From Natrinema hispanicum (GTDB taxonomy: Archaea; Halobacteriota; Halobacteria; Halobacteriales; Natrialbaceae), in NCBI RefSeq assembly GCF_004217335.1, contig NZ_SHMP01000006.1, positions 124,001-188,000 on the forward strand: 64,000 nucleotides of DNA, written 5' to 3'. Every line of letters begins with the position of its first letter. Position 1 is the first letter of the stretch. The notes under the pieces are model-generated. The model had not been told where the DNA came from. It did no database searches and worked only from the letters and a program-made list of their open reading frames with translations. Below, in pieces: positions 18,129-26,253 of this stretch. Both the position numbers and the translations under genes were made by a program.

Positions 18129-18202
18129 GGGCCGGTAGCTCAGTCCGGCAGAGCGTCTGACTCTTAATCAGACGGTCGCGTGTTCAAATCGCGCCCGGCC
18201 CG
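18129..18202 (+). tRNA. tRNA-Lys(CTT)
   Basis: 74 bases fold into a full cloverleaf: acceptor GGGCCGG with CCGGCCC, D arm GCTC/GAGC, anticodon stem TCTGA/TCAGA with loop CTCTTAA (anticodon CTT), T stem GCGTG/CGCGC with loop TTCAAAT, discriminator G. CCA is not encoded, as is usual in haloarchaea. There is no intron. A partial copy of its 3' end follows about 95 bases downstream. Confidence 0.95.
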
Positions 18203-18296
18203 CTTTTGCGACGAACACTTTCGTGCGGAGCGAAGCGGCCAGCATGATTTGAACGCAGGGAGGTCGCGCACAACACAGTGAGCACGTCCGACCGTG

Positions 18297-18319
18297 TGTT
18301 CAAATCGCGTCCGGTCCGC
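18297..18319 (+). repeat. Duplicated tRNA-Lys 3' end (att-like remnant)
   Basis: These 23 bases repeat the tRNA segment at 18181-18203 with two C-to-T changes (TGTTCAAATCGCG, then TCCGG and TCCGC). An inverted T-loop piece GATTTGAAC lies at 18246-18254. Elements that integrate into tRNA 3' ends leave such direct repeats. No integrase is nearby, so this may be a scar of an excised or decayed element. Confidence 0.5.
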
Positions 18320-18390
18320 GTCTACTCCGGACGACATCTCGAGCGAACGACCGACCTATAAGACGACCCGTTCCGTACCCTCGAGCCACC

Positions 18391-19056
18391 ATGTCCGTTG
18401 ATTACGAGGGCCTGACGTTCGAACGGCTCGGTCACGCGAGTAAGCGTCTCGAGACCGCGGATGGCACGATTATCTATATCGATCCGTGGAGCGAAGTGAT
18501 CGAGGGCGAACCGGGCGACGGCGACGTGATTTTCGTCACGCACGACGATTTCGACCACTACGATCCGGCGGCGATCGCGGCCGTTGCAGGGCCGGACGTC
18601 ACTGTTGCGGCCTACGAGGCGATCGACACCAGCGAGCTCGCGGGCGACGTGATCGACCTCCCCTACGAGGGCGAGACGACTGTCGACGGGATCGACGTGC
18701 GGACGGTCCCCGCCTACAACGACCCCGACGGGGATCACGTCGACGAGGACGGCGAGCCCTACCATGCCGACGGCGAAGTGATCGGCGTCGTGCTCATGCT
18801 CGAGGAAACGACCGTTCTGGTCCCCGCTGATACGGATTTCCTCCCGCACCACGAGTCGCTCTCGGTCGACGTGCTTGTCCCGCCGATCGGCGGCCACTTC
18901 ACGATGAATCGTGCCGAGGCTGCCGACTTCGCCCGGAGCGTCGACGCTGACCTGGTCTTGCCCGAACACTACGACACGTTCGAGCCGATCGAGACCGACG
19001 CCGAGGCGTTCGCGGCCGACCTCGAGGCCGACGGAATCCGCGTCGAACTCTTCTAA
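18391..19056 (+). CDS. Metallo-beta-lactamase-fold hydrolase (UlaG/UPF0173-like)
   Basis: 221 residues. The opening GLTFERLGHASKRLE and TIIYIDPWS are typical of the UlaG/UPF0173 branch. The metal motif reads THDDFDHYD: compared with the usual HxHxDH, the second His is Asp. Later possible ligands are the Asp in VPADTDFL and the His in LPEHYDTF. Members hydrolyse phosphodiesters, lactones or N-acyl-PE; substrate is not predictable. The changed motif could alter metal content. A short space separates it from mobB. Confidence 0.85.
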   Translation: MSVDYEGLTFERLGHASKRLETADGTIIYIDPWSEVIEGEPGDGDVIFVTHDDFDHYDPAAIAAVAGPDVTVAAYEAIDTSELAGDVIDLPYEGETTVDGIDVRTVPAYNDPDGDHVDEDGEPYHADGEVIGVVLMLEETTVLVPADTDFLPHHESLSVDVLVPPIGGHFTMNRAEAADFARSVDADLVLPEHYDTFEPIETDAEAFAADLEADGIRVELF

Positions 19057-19113
19057 CCGACGACCGCGCCTTGCTGACGCGGAACTTTAAGTTCGGATCG
19101 TCAACGGACGCGC

Positions 19114-19644
19114 ATGGCAGCGGACACAAGACTGCGGGCTGTCTGCGTAGCCGGCCCGAGCGATGCTGGGAAGACGACGCTCGTCGAGCGGCTGGTGCCC
19201 CGGCTGGCCGAGGACGGCCGCGTCGCGACGATCAAGTCGATCCACCACGATATCGAGGTCGATACGCCGGGAACCGACACCCATCGCCATCGAACCGCGG
19301 GCGCGGAGACCGTCGTTGGAATCACACCAACGACGACGTTCGAGGTGACGACACACGGGAAAGACGCGCCGCCGGCCGCCGACGGCGATACCTTCCTCGA
19401 GGCCGACGATCCCGAAATTCAGGCACTCTCACGGACCCTCGAGCGACTCGCACGTCGTGGATACGACACCGTTCTCGTCGAGGGGTTCTCGCAGTCGCCG
19501 CTGCCGACGGTTCTGGTCGGCGACCGGGACCCAGCTACGGTCGGCGGTCCCGTCGTCGGCCGCGGCAACGACGAAATCGACGATCTCGTCGACACGATCC
19601 GAACACTCGAGGGCGTCAGGCGATCTGACGGGCTGGATTCGTGA
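19114..19644 (+). CDS. mobB: Molybdopterin-guanine dinucleotide biosynthesis protein MobB
   Basis: 176 residues. A P-loop GPSDAGKTTLVERLV is followed by IKSIHHD, which matches the MobB His/Asp region, and by DTHRHRTAGAETVVG, a family hallmark. VLVEGFSQSPLPTVLV is the Walker B-like GF motif. MobB is a GTP-binding helper in attaching GMP to molybdopterin. The partner MobA is not in the window. A molybdopterin enzyme subunit set (FeS/NrfD) lies 37 kb away, without a visible catalytic subunit. Confidence 0.9.
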   Translation: MAADTRLRAVCVAGPSDAGKTTLVERLVPRLAEDGRVATIKSIHHDIEVDTPGTDTHRHRTAGAETVVGITPTTTFEVTTHGKDAPPAADGDTFLEADDPEIQALSRTLERLARRGYDTVLVEGFSQSPLPTVLVGDRDPATVGGPVVGRGNDEIDDLVDTIRTLEGVRRSDGLDS

Positions 19645-19805
19645 GTCGTTCCGGAAGGTCCCCGGTCACGTCGGTCGTGTCGCCGCTTTTGATGCACTCG
19701 AGCGATGCGAGAACCAGTCAAGAGACTCGTCATTCACTCAGATCGTCTCTAAGTGGTTTGGAAGTGCGGTTATGGACATCGTCGCTGTATCCCAGGGTGA
19801 GATTT

Positions 19806-20474
19806 ATGACATCCATTGCAGACATCGAGATTCAGGCCGACGGCACCGGAACCGGCGAGCTATTCGAAGCCGTTCCGTCGCTGACCTGCGAGATGGAGCG
19901 GGTGATCGCCTCGAGCGGCCACGGACTCTGGCTCTCGGGGCCGTCCCAGTCGGACGTCGAGGACGCGCTTGAGGAGGCGACCGCGATCGGAACGTACACG
20001 CAGATCAGCAGCGACGAGGACCGCTGGCTGTACGACATCGAGTTCGAACCGGACACCATCGACCCCTTCGAGCTCGTCCTCGAGGAGGGCGGGACGGTGC
20101 TGAGTGCGTCGGCTTCGAACGGGACGTGGCTGCTCAGCGTCCGCGTTGTCGACCGCGAAAGCGTCAGTTCGTTGTACGACCGCTTCGACGACGCCGACGT
20201 CACGCCGACGATCGTCCGGCTGTTCGACCTGGCAGCGGAGACACACTCCCAGTGCGGGCTGACGGCCCGCCAGTACGAGACGCTGGTTGCAGCGATCGAT
20301 CACGGCTACTTCGAGATTCCGCGCGAAGTCTCGATGCAGGAACTCTCCGAAGAGCTGGACATCTCCCACCAGGCGCTCTCCGAGCGCCTGCGCCGAGCCT
20401 ATCGTGCACTCGTCACGTCTGAACTCAACGTGACCGAAGAGGAGACCGTCGCACCGCCGATCCCGACGAGCTGA
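19806..20474 (+). CDS. HTH-10 (Bat-type) transcription regulator
   Basis: 222 residues from MTSIADIEIQADGTGTGELF. The N-terminal 150 residues are an all-haloarchaeal sensor-like domain; the C terminus is HTH_10 of the bacterio-opsin activator type: LTARQYETLVAAIDHGYFEIPR, then SMQELSEELDISHQALSERL. These proteins bind DNA and activate neighbouring or distant genes. The ligand is unknown. A second one, at 59756, has the same architecture. The reading frame is open to 19641, but the chosen ATG starts the conserved part. Confidence 0.87.
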   Translation: MTSIADIEIQADGTGTGELFEAVPSLTCEMERVIASSGHGLWLSGPSQSDVEDALEEATAIGTYTQISSDEDRWLYDIEFEPDTIDPFELVLEEGGTVLSASASNGTWLLSVRVVDRESVSSLYDRFDDADVTPTIVRLFDLAAETHSQCGLTARQYETLVAAIDHGYFEIPREVSMQELSEELDISHQALSERLRRAYRALVTSELNVTEEETVAPPIPTS

Positions 20475-20615
20475 CCGCTACCCGCCCGAAGCCACAGTCC
20501 CGATCGACGACCATCTCGGTGCTTTTCGCGACCGCTCGACCCGTCGAGTGCCCTCTCCTGGACGAAAACAGGATCGAGACCCGCGTTTAATAGCCAGGCG
20601 CACAACAGTCGTGGC

Positions 20616-21380
20616 ATGAAAACTCATCACGATGACGGTGTGGTGCGATTGACGTTCGATCGACCGGACGCGCGCAACGCGCTCACGACCGAGACGGCCA
20701 GCGATCTGGCCGACGCTATCGACGCCGCCACGCCCGAAGAGAACGACGCGATCGTCATCACCGGTGCGGGCGACGCCTTCAGTGCCGGTGGCGATCTCGA
20801 GGCGCTCGCCGAGATTCCCGATTCGTCACAGGCAGCCTATGAACAGGTCACTGAGACGTTCGGCCGCGTCGTCGAGGCGATGCTCGCGTCTCCCGTCCCG
20901 ATCGTCGCGAAGGTAAACGGCGACGCCATCGGCGCGGGGCTGTCGATCGTCGCGCTCGCGGATATCGCGGTTGCCGCTGCCGACGCCCGCTTTTCGTGTG
21001 CGTTCGTCAGGCTCGGGCTACTTCCCGATACCGGCGGCACCGTCATGCTCCCCCACATCATCGGACTCCGCGCCGCCAAGCGGCTCGCGTTTACTGGCGA
21101 GTTCATCGACGCAGACCGCGCGGCCGACCTCGAGTTAGTCAACGAGACAGTCCCTGCCGACGAACTCGACGACCAGGTCGCAGCCATCGTCGCACAGCTC
21201 GCGGCCGGTCCGACGGCTACGATCGGACTGATGAAACAAGCCATGCACGAGAACCTGGGTCGATCGTGGAACGACGGACTGGACTACGAGAACCTGCTGC
21301 AGGCACAGGCCCGCACGTCAGCGGCCCACGAAGAGGGCGTTACCGCGTTTCTCGAGGACAGAGACCCGGCGTTCGAGTGA
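20616..21380 (+). CDS. Enoyl-CoA hydratase/isomerase family protein
   Basis: 254 residues of the crotonase family. DRPDARNALTTE near the start and AFSAGGDLEAL give the first oxyanion-hole segment; NGDAIGAGLSIVALADIAVA gives the second. LPDTGGTVMLPHIIG and AKRLAFTGEFIDA follow as in enoyl-CoA hydratases. The first catalytic Glu of classic hydratases lies at VRLGLLPD, where Gly-Leu-Leu is seen, so isomerase or another crotonase activity is equally possible. It stands alone with its own promoter region. Confidence 0.88.
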   Translation: MKTHHDDGVVRLTFDRPDARNALTTETASDLADAIDAATPEENDAIVITGAGDAFSAGGDLEALAEIPDSSQAAYEQVTETFGRVVEAMLASPVPIVAKVNGDAIGAGLSIVALADIAVAAADARFSCAFVRLGLLPDTGGTVMLPHIIGLRAAKRLAFTGEFIDADRAADLELVNETVPADELDDQVAAIVAQLAAGPTATIGLMKQAMHENLGRSWNDGLDYENLLQAQARTSAAHEEGVTAFLEDRDPAFE

Positions 21381-21472
21381 TCGACGACGACTTGCGTCAG
21401 CTCGATGTTAGCCGGTCGCAAGCGCAGGCAAGCACCACGGCCTTGCACGACTCGCTCCATCCTTCGAGTGCA

Positions 21473-21727
21473 ATGTCTCCACAGTTTACCGACGACGACA
21501 TCGGCAAGCGCGTCGTCAACGCCGACGGTGACGAAGTCGGAATGGTCGCAGCTGTCGAACACGGCACCGCTCACGTCGAACCGGATCCCGGAATCACGGA
21601 CTCGATCAAGGCGAGACTCGGCTGGAGCGGGAGCGGCGAAGACACGTATCCACTGCAGGAGGAAGCGGTCAGCCGGGTGACCGACGACGAAATTCGCCTC
21701 AATCAGGACCTGTCCAGTGGGACATAA
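21473..21727 (+). CDS. Small PRC-barrel-like haloarchaeal protein
   Basis: 84 residues from MSPQFTDDDIGKRVVNADG. DEVGMVAAVEHGTAHVEPD is a small beta-barrel repeat like PRC-barrel proteins, followed by a Gly/Ser stretch and YPLQEEAVSRVTDDEIRL. Haloarchaea have many near-identical proteins of this size; function unknown. The frame is open far upstream inside the hydratase gene, but that part is a shadow. It converges with purM across repeat copy C. Confidence 0.8.
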   Translation: MSPQFTDDDIGKRVVNADGDEVGMVAAVEHGTAHVEPDPGITDSIKARLGWSGSGEDTYPLQEEAVSRVTDDEIRLNQDLSSGT

Positions 21728-21887
21728 GGCGGGACAGCGACCGATACCGAATCGACCGGCCGCGACGACCGAACCCGATAGCAACGTTCTCCCCGCTGTC
21801 TCGAGTCCCATCACGGTCTCGAGTTCGGAGCCTGCGGTCGGTCACATGCGTTCCGTTCGCGTGATTCTCGTCGTTTCGAAACGGCTC

Positions 21888-21975
21888 ATACGGTCAGCTG
21901 TCTCGAGTTCCCTGGTGGCCCGCAAGGCGGTCGCGGGTGCCGGGTGCACCGGACCCCGCTGACAGGAGTCCGTAT
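21888..21975 (-). repeat. Intergenic inverted-end repeat, copy C
   Basis: Ends ATACGG (21888-21893) and CCGTAT (21970-21975) are inverted. Read on the minus strand it begins ATACGGACTCCTGTCAG directly at the purM stop codon, sharing its last A. The inner hairpin has CCCGC and GCGGG around GACCGCCTT. It lies between converging genes. Confidence 0.7.
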
Positions 21976-22958
21976 TAGGACAGCGAGAGGCCGCGAATCT
22001 CGACCGACTTGCCGTCTTCGACGTGGCCGATGAGCTGCCCGTCGGTTTCAGCGACGAGTTCGGCGGCACGATCCTCGGGGAGCGCGACAACGAAGCCGGT
22101 CCCCATGTTGAACGTCCGGTGCATCTCCGTGTCGGTGACGTTGCCTTCCTCCTGGATGAACTCGAAGATCGGCTGCGCAGGCAGTGGGTCGTCGATTACA
22201 TACTCGTGGTCGCCCATTCGCAGCAGGTTCGTCCAGCCACCGCCCGTGACGTGGGCTGCCGCGCGGACGCCGTACTCGCGCATCGGCTCGAGCAACTCAG
22301 TATAAATCCGAGTCGGTCGTAGCAGTTCCTCACCGATCGTTCGCTCGGGGTCCAGCGGGAACGTGTCAGTGTACTCGTGGTTGCGAGTCACTGCTTTGCG
22401 GGCTAGGGTTAGCCCGTTCGAGTGGATGCCGTTCGAGGGGAAGCCGACGAGCGCGTCGCCCACTTCGGCCTCGCCCGCGAAGATTTCGTCTTTGCCGGCG
22501 AGACCGGCACAGGTCCCCGCGAGGTCGAAGCCCTTGATGACGTCGGGCATGACGGCCGTCTCGCCACCGAGCAGGGTCATGCCGGATTCTTCGAGGCCGA
22601 CGGCAAGCCCTTCACCGATCTCGTTGGTGAGGTCGTCATCGGGTTCGTCGATCGCGAGATAGTCGACGAACGCGACGGGTTCGACGCCCGCCGCGACGAG
22701 ATCGTTGACGTTCATCGCGATACAGTCGATCCCGATCGTCGAGAAGTCCTCGATCGCTTCTGCGACCATGAGCTTCGTGCCGACGCCGTCGGTCGCCAGC
22801 GCCAGATACCGGTCGCCGATGTCGATCAAGCCGGCGTACTCGGTCGTCAGATCGCTGCCGAAGGCCTCGAGCAGTGCTGCAGTCGCGTCTTCGCTTGCCT
22901 CGATGTCGACGCCGGTCTCGGCGTAGGTAAGTCGGTCCGCGTCGTCCGTGTCGGTCAT
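21975..22958 (-). CDS. purM: Phosphoribosylformylglycinamidine cyclo-ligase PurM
   Basis: 327 residues from MTDTDDADRLTYAETGVD. YAETGVDIEA is the archaeal/bacterial AIR synthetase N terminus; VGTKLMVAEAI and DCIAMNVNDLVAAGVEP are the conserved ATP/phosphate motifs, and GFPSNGIHSNGLTLARK and HVTGGGWTNLLRM follow. It closes the imidazole ring in purine synthesis, after PurL, whose gene is at 48.4 kb. An upstream in-frame ATG at 22985 is rejected. Repeat copy C begins at its stop codon. Confidence 0.95.
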   Translation of the reverse strand: MTDTDDADRLTYAETGVDIEASEDATAALLEAFGSDLTTEYAGLIDIGDRYLALATDGVGTKLMVAEAIEDFSTIGIDCIAMNVNDLVAAGVEPVAFVDYLAIDEPDDDLTNEIGEGLAVGLEESGMTLLGGETAVMPDVIKGFDLAGTCAGLAGKDEIFAGEAEVGDALVGFPSNGIHSNGLTLARKAVTRNHEYTDTFPLDPERTIGEELLRPTRIYTELLEPMREYGVRAAAHVTGGGWTNLLRMGDHEYVIDDPLPAQPIFEFIQEEGNVTDTEMHRTFNMGTGFVVALPEDRAAELVAETDGQLIGHVEDGKSVEIRGLSLS

Positions 22959-23039
22959 ACTCGAAGGACCTCTCGGGGCGAGCAAAAGGTCACCGGTCCG
23001 GCGGAGCCACCGCGGTCGGCGCGGGAGTGTCGTGGGAGC

Positions 23040-23693
23040 TCAAAAGAGCCCGACGAAGAAGAGAACGTAGCCAGCAAGCACGACGCTCGGCACGAACACC
23101 AGCGCGAAGACGCCCTTGTGCCACTTGAGGACGGATTTCCCGTCCAGCGGGCCGAAGGGGATCATGTTGAACGCGGCCAGAAAGAGGTTGATCCCGACCC
23201 CCATTTGCCCGATCGCTGTAAGCAGGCTCGGCAGGAAGCCGGGCGTCGCAGCGAACATCAGCAACGGGACGAAGAGTGCGGCGAGCAGGAGATTCGTCAC
23301 TGGGCCGGCGACGGCGATTAGTCCGTTCTCTCGCGTCGTGATCTGGCCCCGATGGTAGACAGCGCCGGGTGCAGCAAAGAGAAACCCCGCGACTGCACCG
23401 ACCAGTGCCAGAAAGAGCATCTGGTAGTCTGCGCGGAACTCTGCTATCTGGCCGTGTTCGATCGCGACGACCTTGTGTGCGAGTTCGTGCAGCAGGAAGC
23501 CGACGCCGACGGTCAGGAAGCTGATGCCGACCGAGATCGTGAACATCTCGAAGCTGGCAAGCCCGCGATGAAACGGCGCACGGACCAGCGCAAAGGCCAC
23601 GCTGAGCGCGACCCAGGCCACAGCGAGATCACGCAGTTCCCTGTCGCTGAACGTCAGCTCGTGCTCTTGGGCGTGCGTCGTGCGATGGCTCAT
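23040..23693 (-). CDS. M50-family membrane metalloprotease (site-2-type)
   Basis: 217 residues with about six membrane segments. The active-site motif HELAH (in LLHELAHKVVAIEHG) and the second metal-ligand motif GPLDG (in NMIPFGPLDGKSVL) are intact, so an active intramembrane zinc protease is likely. There is no PDZ domain. Its ATG overlaps the stop of the TraB gene by one base, so both are co-translated. Such proteases cleave membrane-anchored regulators; the substrate is unknown. Confidence 0.92.
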   Translation of the reverse strand: MSHRTTHAQEHELTFSDRELRDLAVAWVALSVAFALVRAPFHRGLASFEMFTISVGISFLTVGVGFLLHELAHKVVAIEHGQIAEFRADYQMLFLALVGAVAGFLFAAPGAVYHRGQITTRENGLIAVAGPVTNLLLAALFVPLLMFAATPGFLPSLLTAIGQMGVGINLFLAAFNMIPFGPLDGKSVLKWHKGVFALVFVPSVVLAGYVLFFVGLF

Positions 23694-25462
23694 TAGAGGA
23701 GTCCCCGAAGTAGCTCGAGGCTGTTTTTCGCCCCTTGGAGGAGCTGCCCCATCAACGCATCGACACCGCCGATCTCAGGGGCCAGCCACGGCAGTACCAC
23801 GAACGGGAACAGGAACGTCGCGATCATGCTCCCGATGTTCGTCAGCGCGACGATCATGATCAGCCGAAACAGCGGGACGTCGAACATCGCGGAAAGGGCC
23901 TCGTCGATCGGACGGTCGGTGTCGTCGACGATCTCGTTTAACGTCTGGATGTCCCGAACGTTGACCGGACGGTGTCTGAGCTCGACGTACCCGGCGAACC
24001 AGCCCGGCGCGAGCAATGGATTGATGCTCGTCAGCCAGGCGATCGCACCGCCGACACCCGCGCTGGTCCAGCGCGCGCCAGCCAGCCGCGCCAGCCCAAA
24101 GGCGAAGACGCCGTTGAACAGGAACCAGGCGGCGAACAGCTTCAGCAGGAACGTGTTCCTGACTCCCGCCATGATCAGCAGGAAGAAGAAGGCCAGAAAG
24201 CCCACCATGATCAGGTAGCCACCGATCTTCAGCGGCGAAAATCGGCTGCTCGAGGCGGTGCCCGAGATCGACTCGAGCGACGGCAACGCGTCGGGATTTC
24301 GCAGGTAGTGTTCGATGCCGGCTTTGTGGCCAGCACCGACGACGGCGAGGACATCGTAGCCCTGTTCACGGAGGTCATAGAGGTTGTGTGCGATGTAGGC
24401 GTCGCGTTCGTCGATCAGGGCGTTTGCGCCGCCCGGACTGAACTGACGAAACTCCTCCATCATCGCGTCGACGACATCGCCGTCGGTCATCTCCTCGATG
24501 GCGATCTCGTCGACGTCCTCGACGTCAGCGCCGAGCGCGTCGAAGATGAATCCCAAGACGAGCCCGATCGTTACGCCGACACCGAGGCCGGCGAGGGTCC
24601 CGGTCGTACCGCGGACCGCGTAGAGACCGACGCTCTCGAGGGTCACAGCCGAGAACGGACCAACGAACGTGCCGGTTGCGACCAGCGTGAGCCCGCCAGC
24701 GATGCCGAGGACGACCCCGGCGAGAATCCGTATCGTGAATCCCGAGAGATAGCCGCCGGCGTATCGGCCTGCGGACTCGAGAGAGGGGAGCGCTGCGAGG
24801 CCGACGAACGCACCGATGAGCGCGCCGACCGCGCCGCCGCCGGCATACTGCAGCAGTGTGGGATCGGACAAGCCGACCAATAGCAGGTCACCGATACCGA
24901 GCAGTGGGGCGAGAAACGCGCCGATGACGAATCCAGCGAGCGCACCGCCAACCGCACCGAACGTGAACCCGAGCGTTCGCGGTTCGGTGATCCCGAGTGC
25001 GAGCCCGCCGACCATCTTCAGCTTCTCGACACCGGACAGCCGGCTCCAGAACCGCTGGATCGTCACCTGAATGTCGCGGTCGACCAGTGCGACGCCGCTG
25101 CCGTTTGCCTCGGCGGCTTCGATACCGGCTCGCATGTCGGCACCGGGCTCGATGTCGAACTGATCGCCCAGCCGTGACTGGACGTACGAGAGCATCCAGT
25201 AGGCCAGAAATTGGAAGACGGTGTTGCCCGACAGGAGGTCTTCGGCTTCGATGTCGTCCGGCGTGCCGCCTTGCATCTGGCGGTACCGTCCTTCGTCGAG
25301 TTCGACGGCGACGACATCGGGATCCTCCCGGTCGATCGTTTCGCGCACTTCGTCGACACTCGCTTGCGAGACGTGTGCTGTCCCGAGGACTTCGACGGAG
25401 CCGCTGTCGCCATCGGGTGGTGCTGGCGGCTCCGGCACGTCGGCCTCGCCTGCATCGCTCAT
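23693..25462 (-). CDS. TraB/PrgY-family membrane protein
   Basis: 589 residues from MSDAGEADVPEPPAPP. The N-terminal TraB domain shows VEVLGTAHVSQASVDEV and VVAVELDEGRYRQMQG; the GHKAGIEHYL motif later completes it. The rest has many membrane segments with a Gly/Ala-rich repeated pattern. The family relates to GumN/PrgY and has a proposed metalloprotease-like active site. Start at 25462 is chosen because a TATA-like GGTAAAAG lies about 25 bases before it; 25504 is an alternative. Coupled to the M50 protease. Confidence 0.88.
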   Translation of the reverse strand: MSDAGEADVPEPPAPPDGDSGSVEVLGTAHVSQASVDEVRETIDREDPDVVAVELDEGRYRQMQGGTPDDIEAEDLLSGNTVFQFLAYWMLSYVQSRLGDQFDIEPGADMRAGIEAAEANGSGVALVDRDIQVTIQRFWSRLSGVEKLKMVGGLALGITEPRTLGFTFGAVGGALAGFVIGAFLAPLLGIGDLLLVGLSDPTLLQYAGGGAVGALIGAFVGLAALPSLESAGRYAGGYLSGFTIRILAGVVLGIAGGLTLVATGTFVGPFSAVTLESVGLYAVRGTTGTLAGLGVGVTIGLVLGFIFDALGADVEDVDEIAIEEMTDGDVVDAMMEEFRQFSPGGANALIDERDAYIAHNLYDLREQGYDVLAVVGAGHKAGIEHYLRNPDALPSLESISGTASSSRFSPLKIGGYLIMVGFLAFFFLLIMAGVRNTFLLKLFAAWFLFNGVFAFGLARLAGARWTSAGVGGAIAWLTSINPLLAPGWFAGYVELRHRPVNVRDIQTLNEIVDDTDRPIDEALSAMFDVPLFRLIMIVALTNIGSMIATFLFPFVVLPWLAPEIGGVDALMGQLLQGAKNSLELLRGLL

Positions 25463-25603
25463 TACAGGCTCAACTCGGCGGCGACTTTTACCAGTATCGG
25501 ACATGGAGTCGAACCAATCAGTGACTGTCAAACGGACTGTTAGCAATCGATCGCTGGCAGTGCTGGCGTCCCCACAACCCGCCGCGTGGACGCGTCGGGT
25601 GGC

Positions 25604-25685
25604 ATACGGACTCCTGTCAGTCAGCGCCGTCGCACCCGCGACTCGTCATGCGGGCCCGCCGGGACATCGGGACAGCAGCCCGTGT
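25604..25685 (+). repeat. Intergenic inverted-end repeat, copy D
   Basis: Best-preserved copy. Left ATACGGACTCCTGTCAG and right GGGACAGCAGCCCGTGT pair over about 15 bases with two internal mismatches. Inner arms CCCGC and GCGGG flank the loop GACTCGTCAT. It lies between the divergent TraB gene and the small CxxC gene at 25761, so it is not next to a stop codon. Confidence 0.7.
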
Positions 25686-25760
25686 CAGTGATGGAGCCCG
25701 TCTCGGTCGTGGCGTGAGCCGGGAACCACACTTATGAAAATGGGCGTACAACTCTCCTGT

Positions 25761-25916
25761 ATGCCTCACGATCAAGACGTCGAAGGTGCGAACGATCCGG
25801 ACTCCGCGTCGACATACGAATGTCTCCAGTGTGGGACTGTCGTCAAAGCCACGACCAATCCGGGGACATGTGAGTGTGGTGGCGAATTCCACAATCGAGC
25901 AAAATCGCTCGAGTAA
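25761..25916 (+). CDS. 51-residue rubrerythrin-like zinc-ribbon protein
   Basis: MPHDQDVEGANDPDS is followed by YECLQCGTVV and GTCECGGEFHNRA, giving two CxxC/CxC knuckles that would bind one zinc or iron. Haloarchaea contain many such rubredoxin/rubrerythrin-like domains of 40-60 residues. A TATA-like CACTTATG lies about 30 bases before the ATG, so leaderless expression is likely; the ATG at 25734 lies in that box and is rejected. Function unknown; a DNA, RNA or redox role is possible. Confidence 0.8.
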   Translation: MPHDQDVEGANDPDSASTYECLQCGTVVKATTNPGTCECGGEFHNRAKSLE

Positions 25917-25931
25917 CCGCGCGATCGACCG

Positions 25932-26159
25932 TTACTCCGTGTCGGCCGTTTTAGACCGCGGATCGTACTCCTCGACGGTCTCGAGCAGGTCCTCGATGGT
26001 TCCACGGGTGTCGGCAGCGGTTGCGCCGACGAGGCCGCCGATCGCACCGCCAGTACTCGCGGCGTTCCGGCTGAAGACGCTGCCGATCGCCGCACCGATC
26101 GCTGCACCGATCGCCGCGTATCGCGCACGCAGCAACACTTCGCTGAGACGTTCTCTCAT
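25932..26159 (-). CDS. 75-residue glycine-zipper protein
   Basis: MRERLSEVLLRARYAAIG opens the protein, then a Gly/Ala-rich stretch (AAIGAAIGAAIGSVF and GGAIGGLVGATAA) with the GxxxG spacing of glycine zippers, suited to membrane insertion or helix packing. The C terminus is acidic. The start is chosen at 26159 since the first conserved-looking residues begin there. It converges with the small CxxC gene, 15 bases away. Function unknown. Confidence 0.65.
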   Translation of the reverse strand: MRERLSEVLLRARYAAIGAAIGAAIGSVFSRNAASTGGAIGGLVGATAADTRGTIEDLLETVEEYDPRSKTADTE

Positions 26160-26253
26160 GTGTCGTACGTTGTGACTGTCGGTGATAAATATATCTCTCG
26201 AGTGCGCGCACTGTCGAGGTAACTGGGTCAACGAGCAGCATCGGCAGAGAGAC

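Noticed and set aside
21727..21887. Further repeat copy before copy C
   Set aside because: Shares only short pieces such as CGGGACAGC; ends and inner arms are absent.
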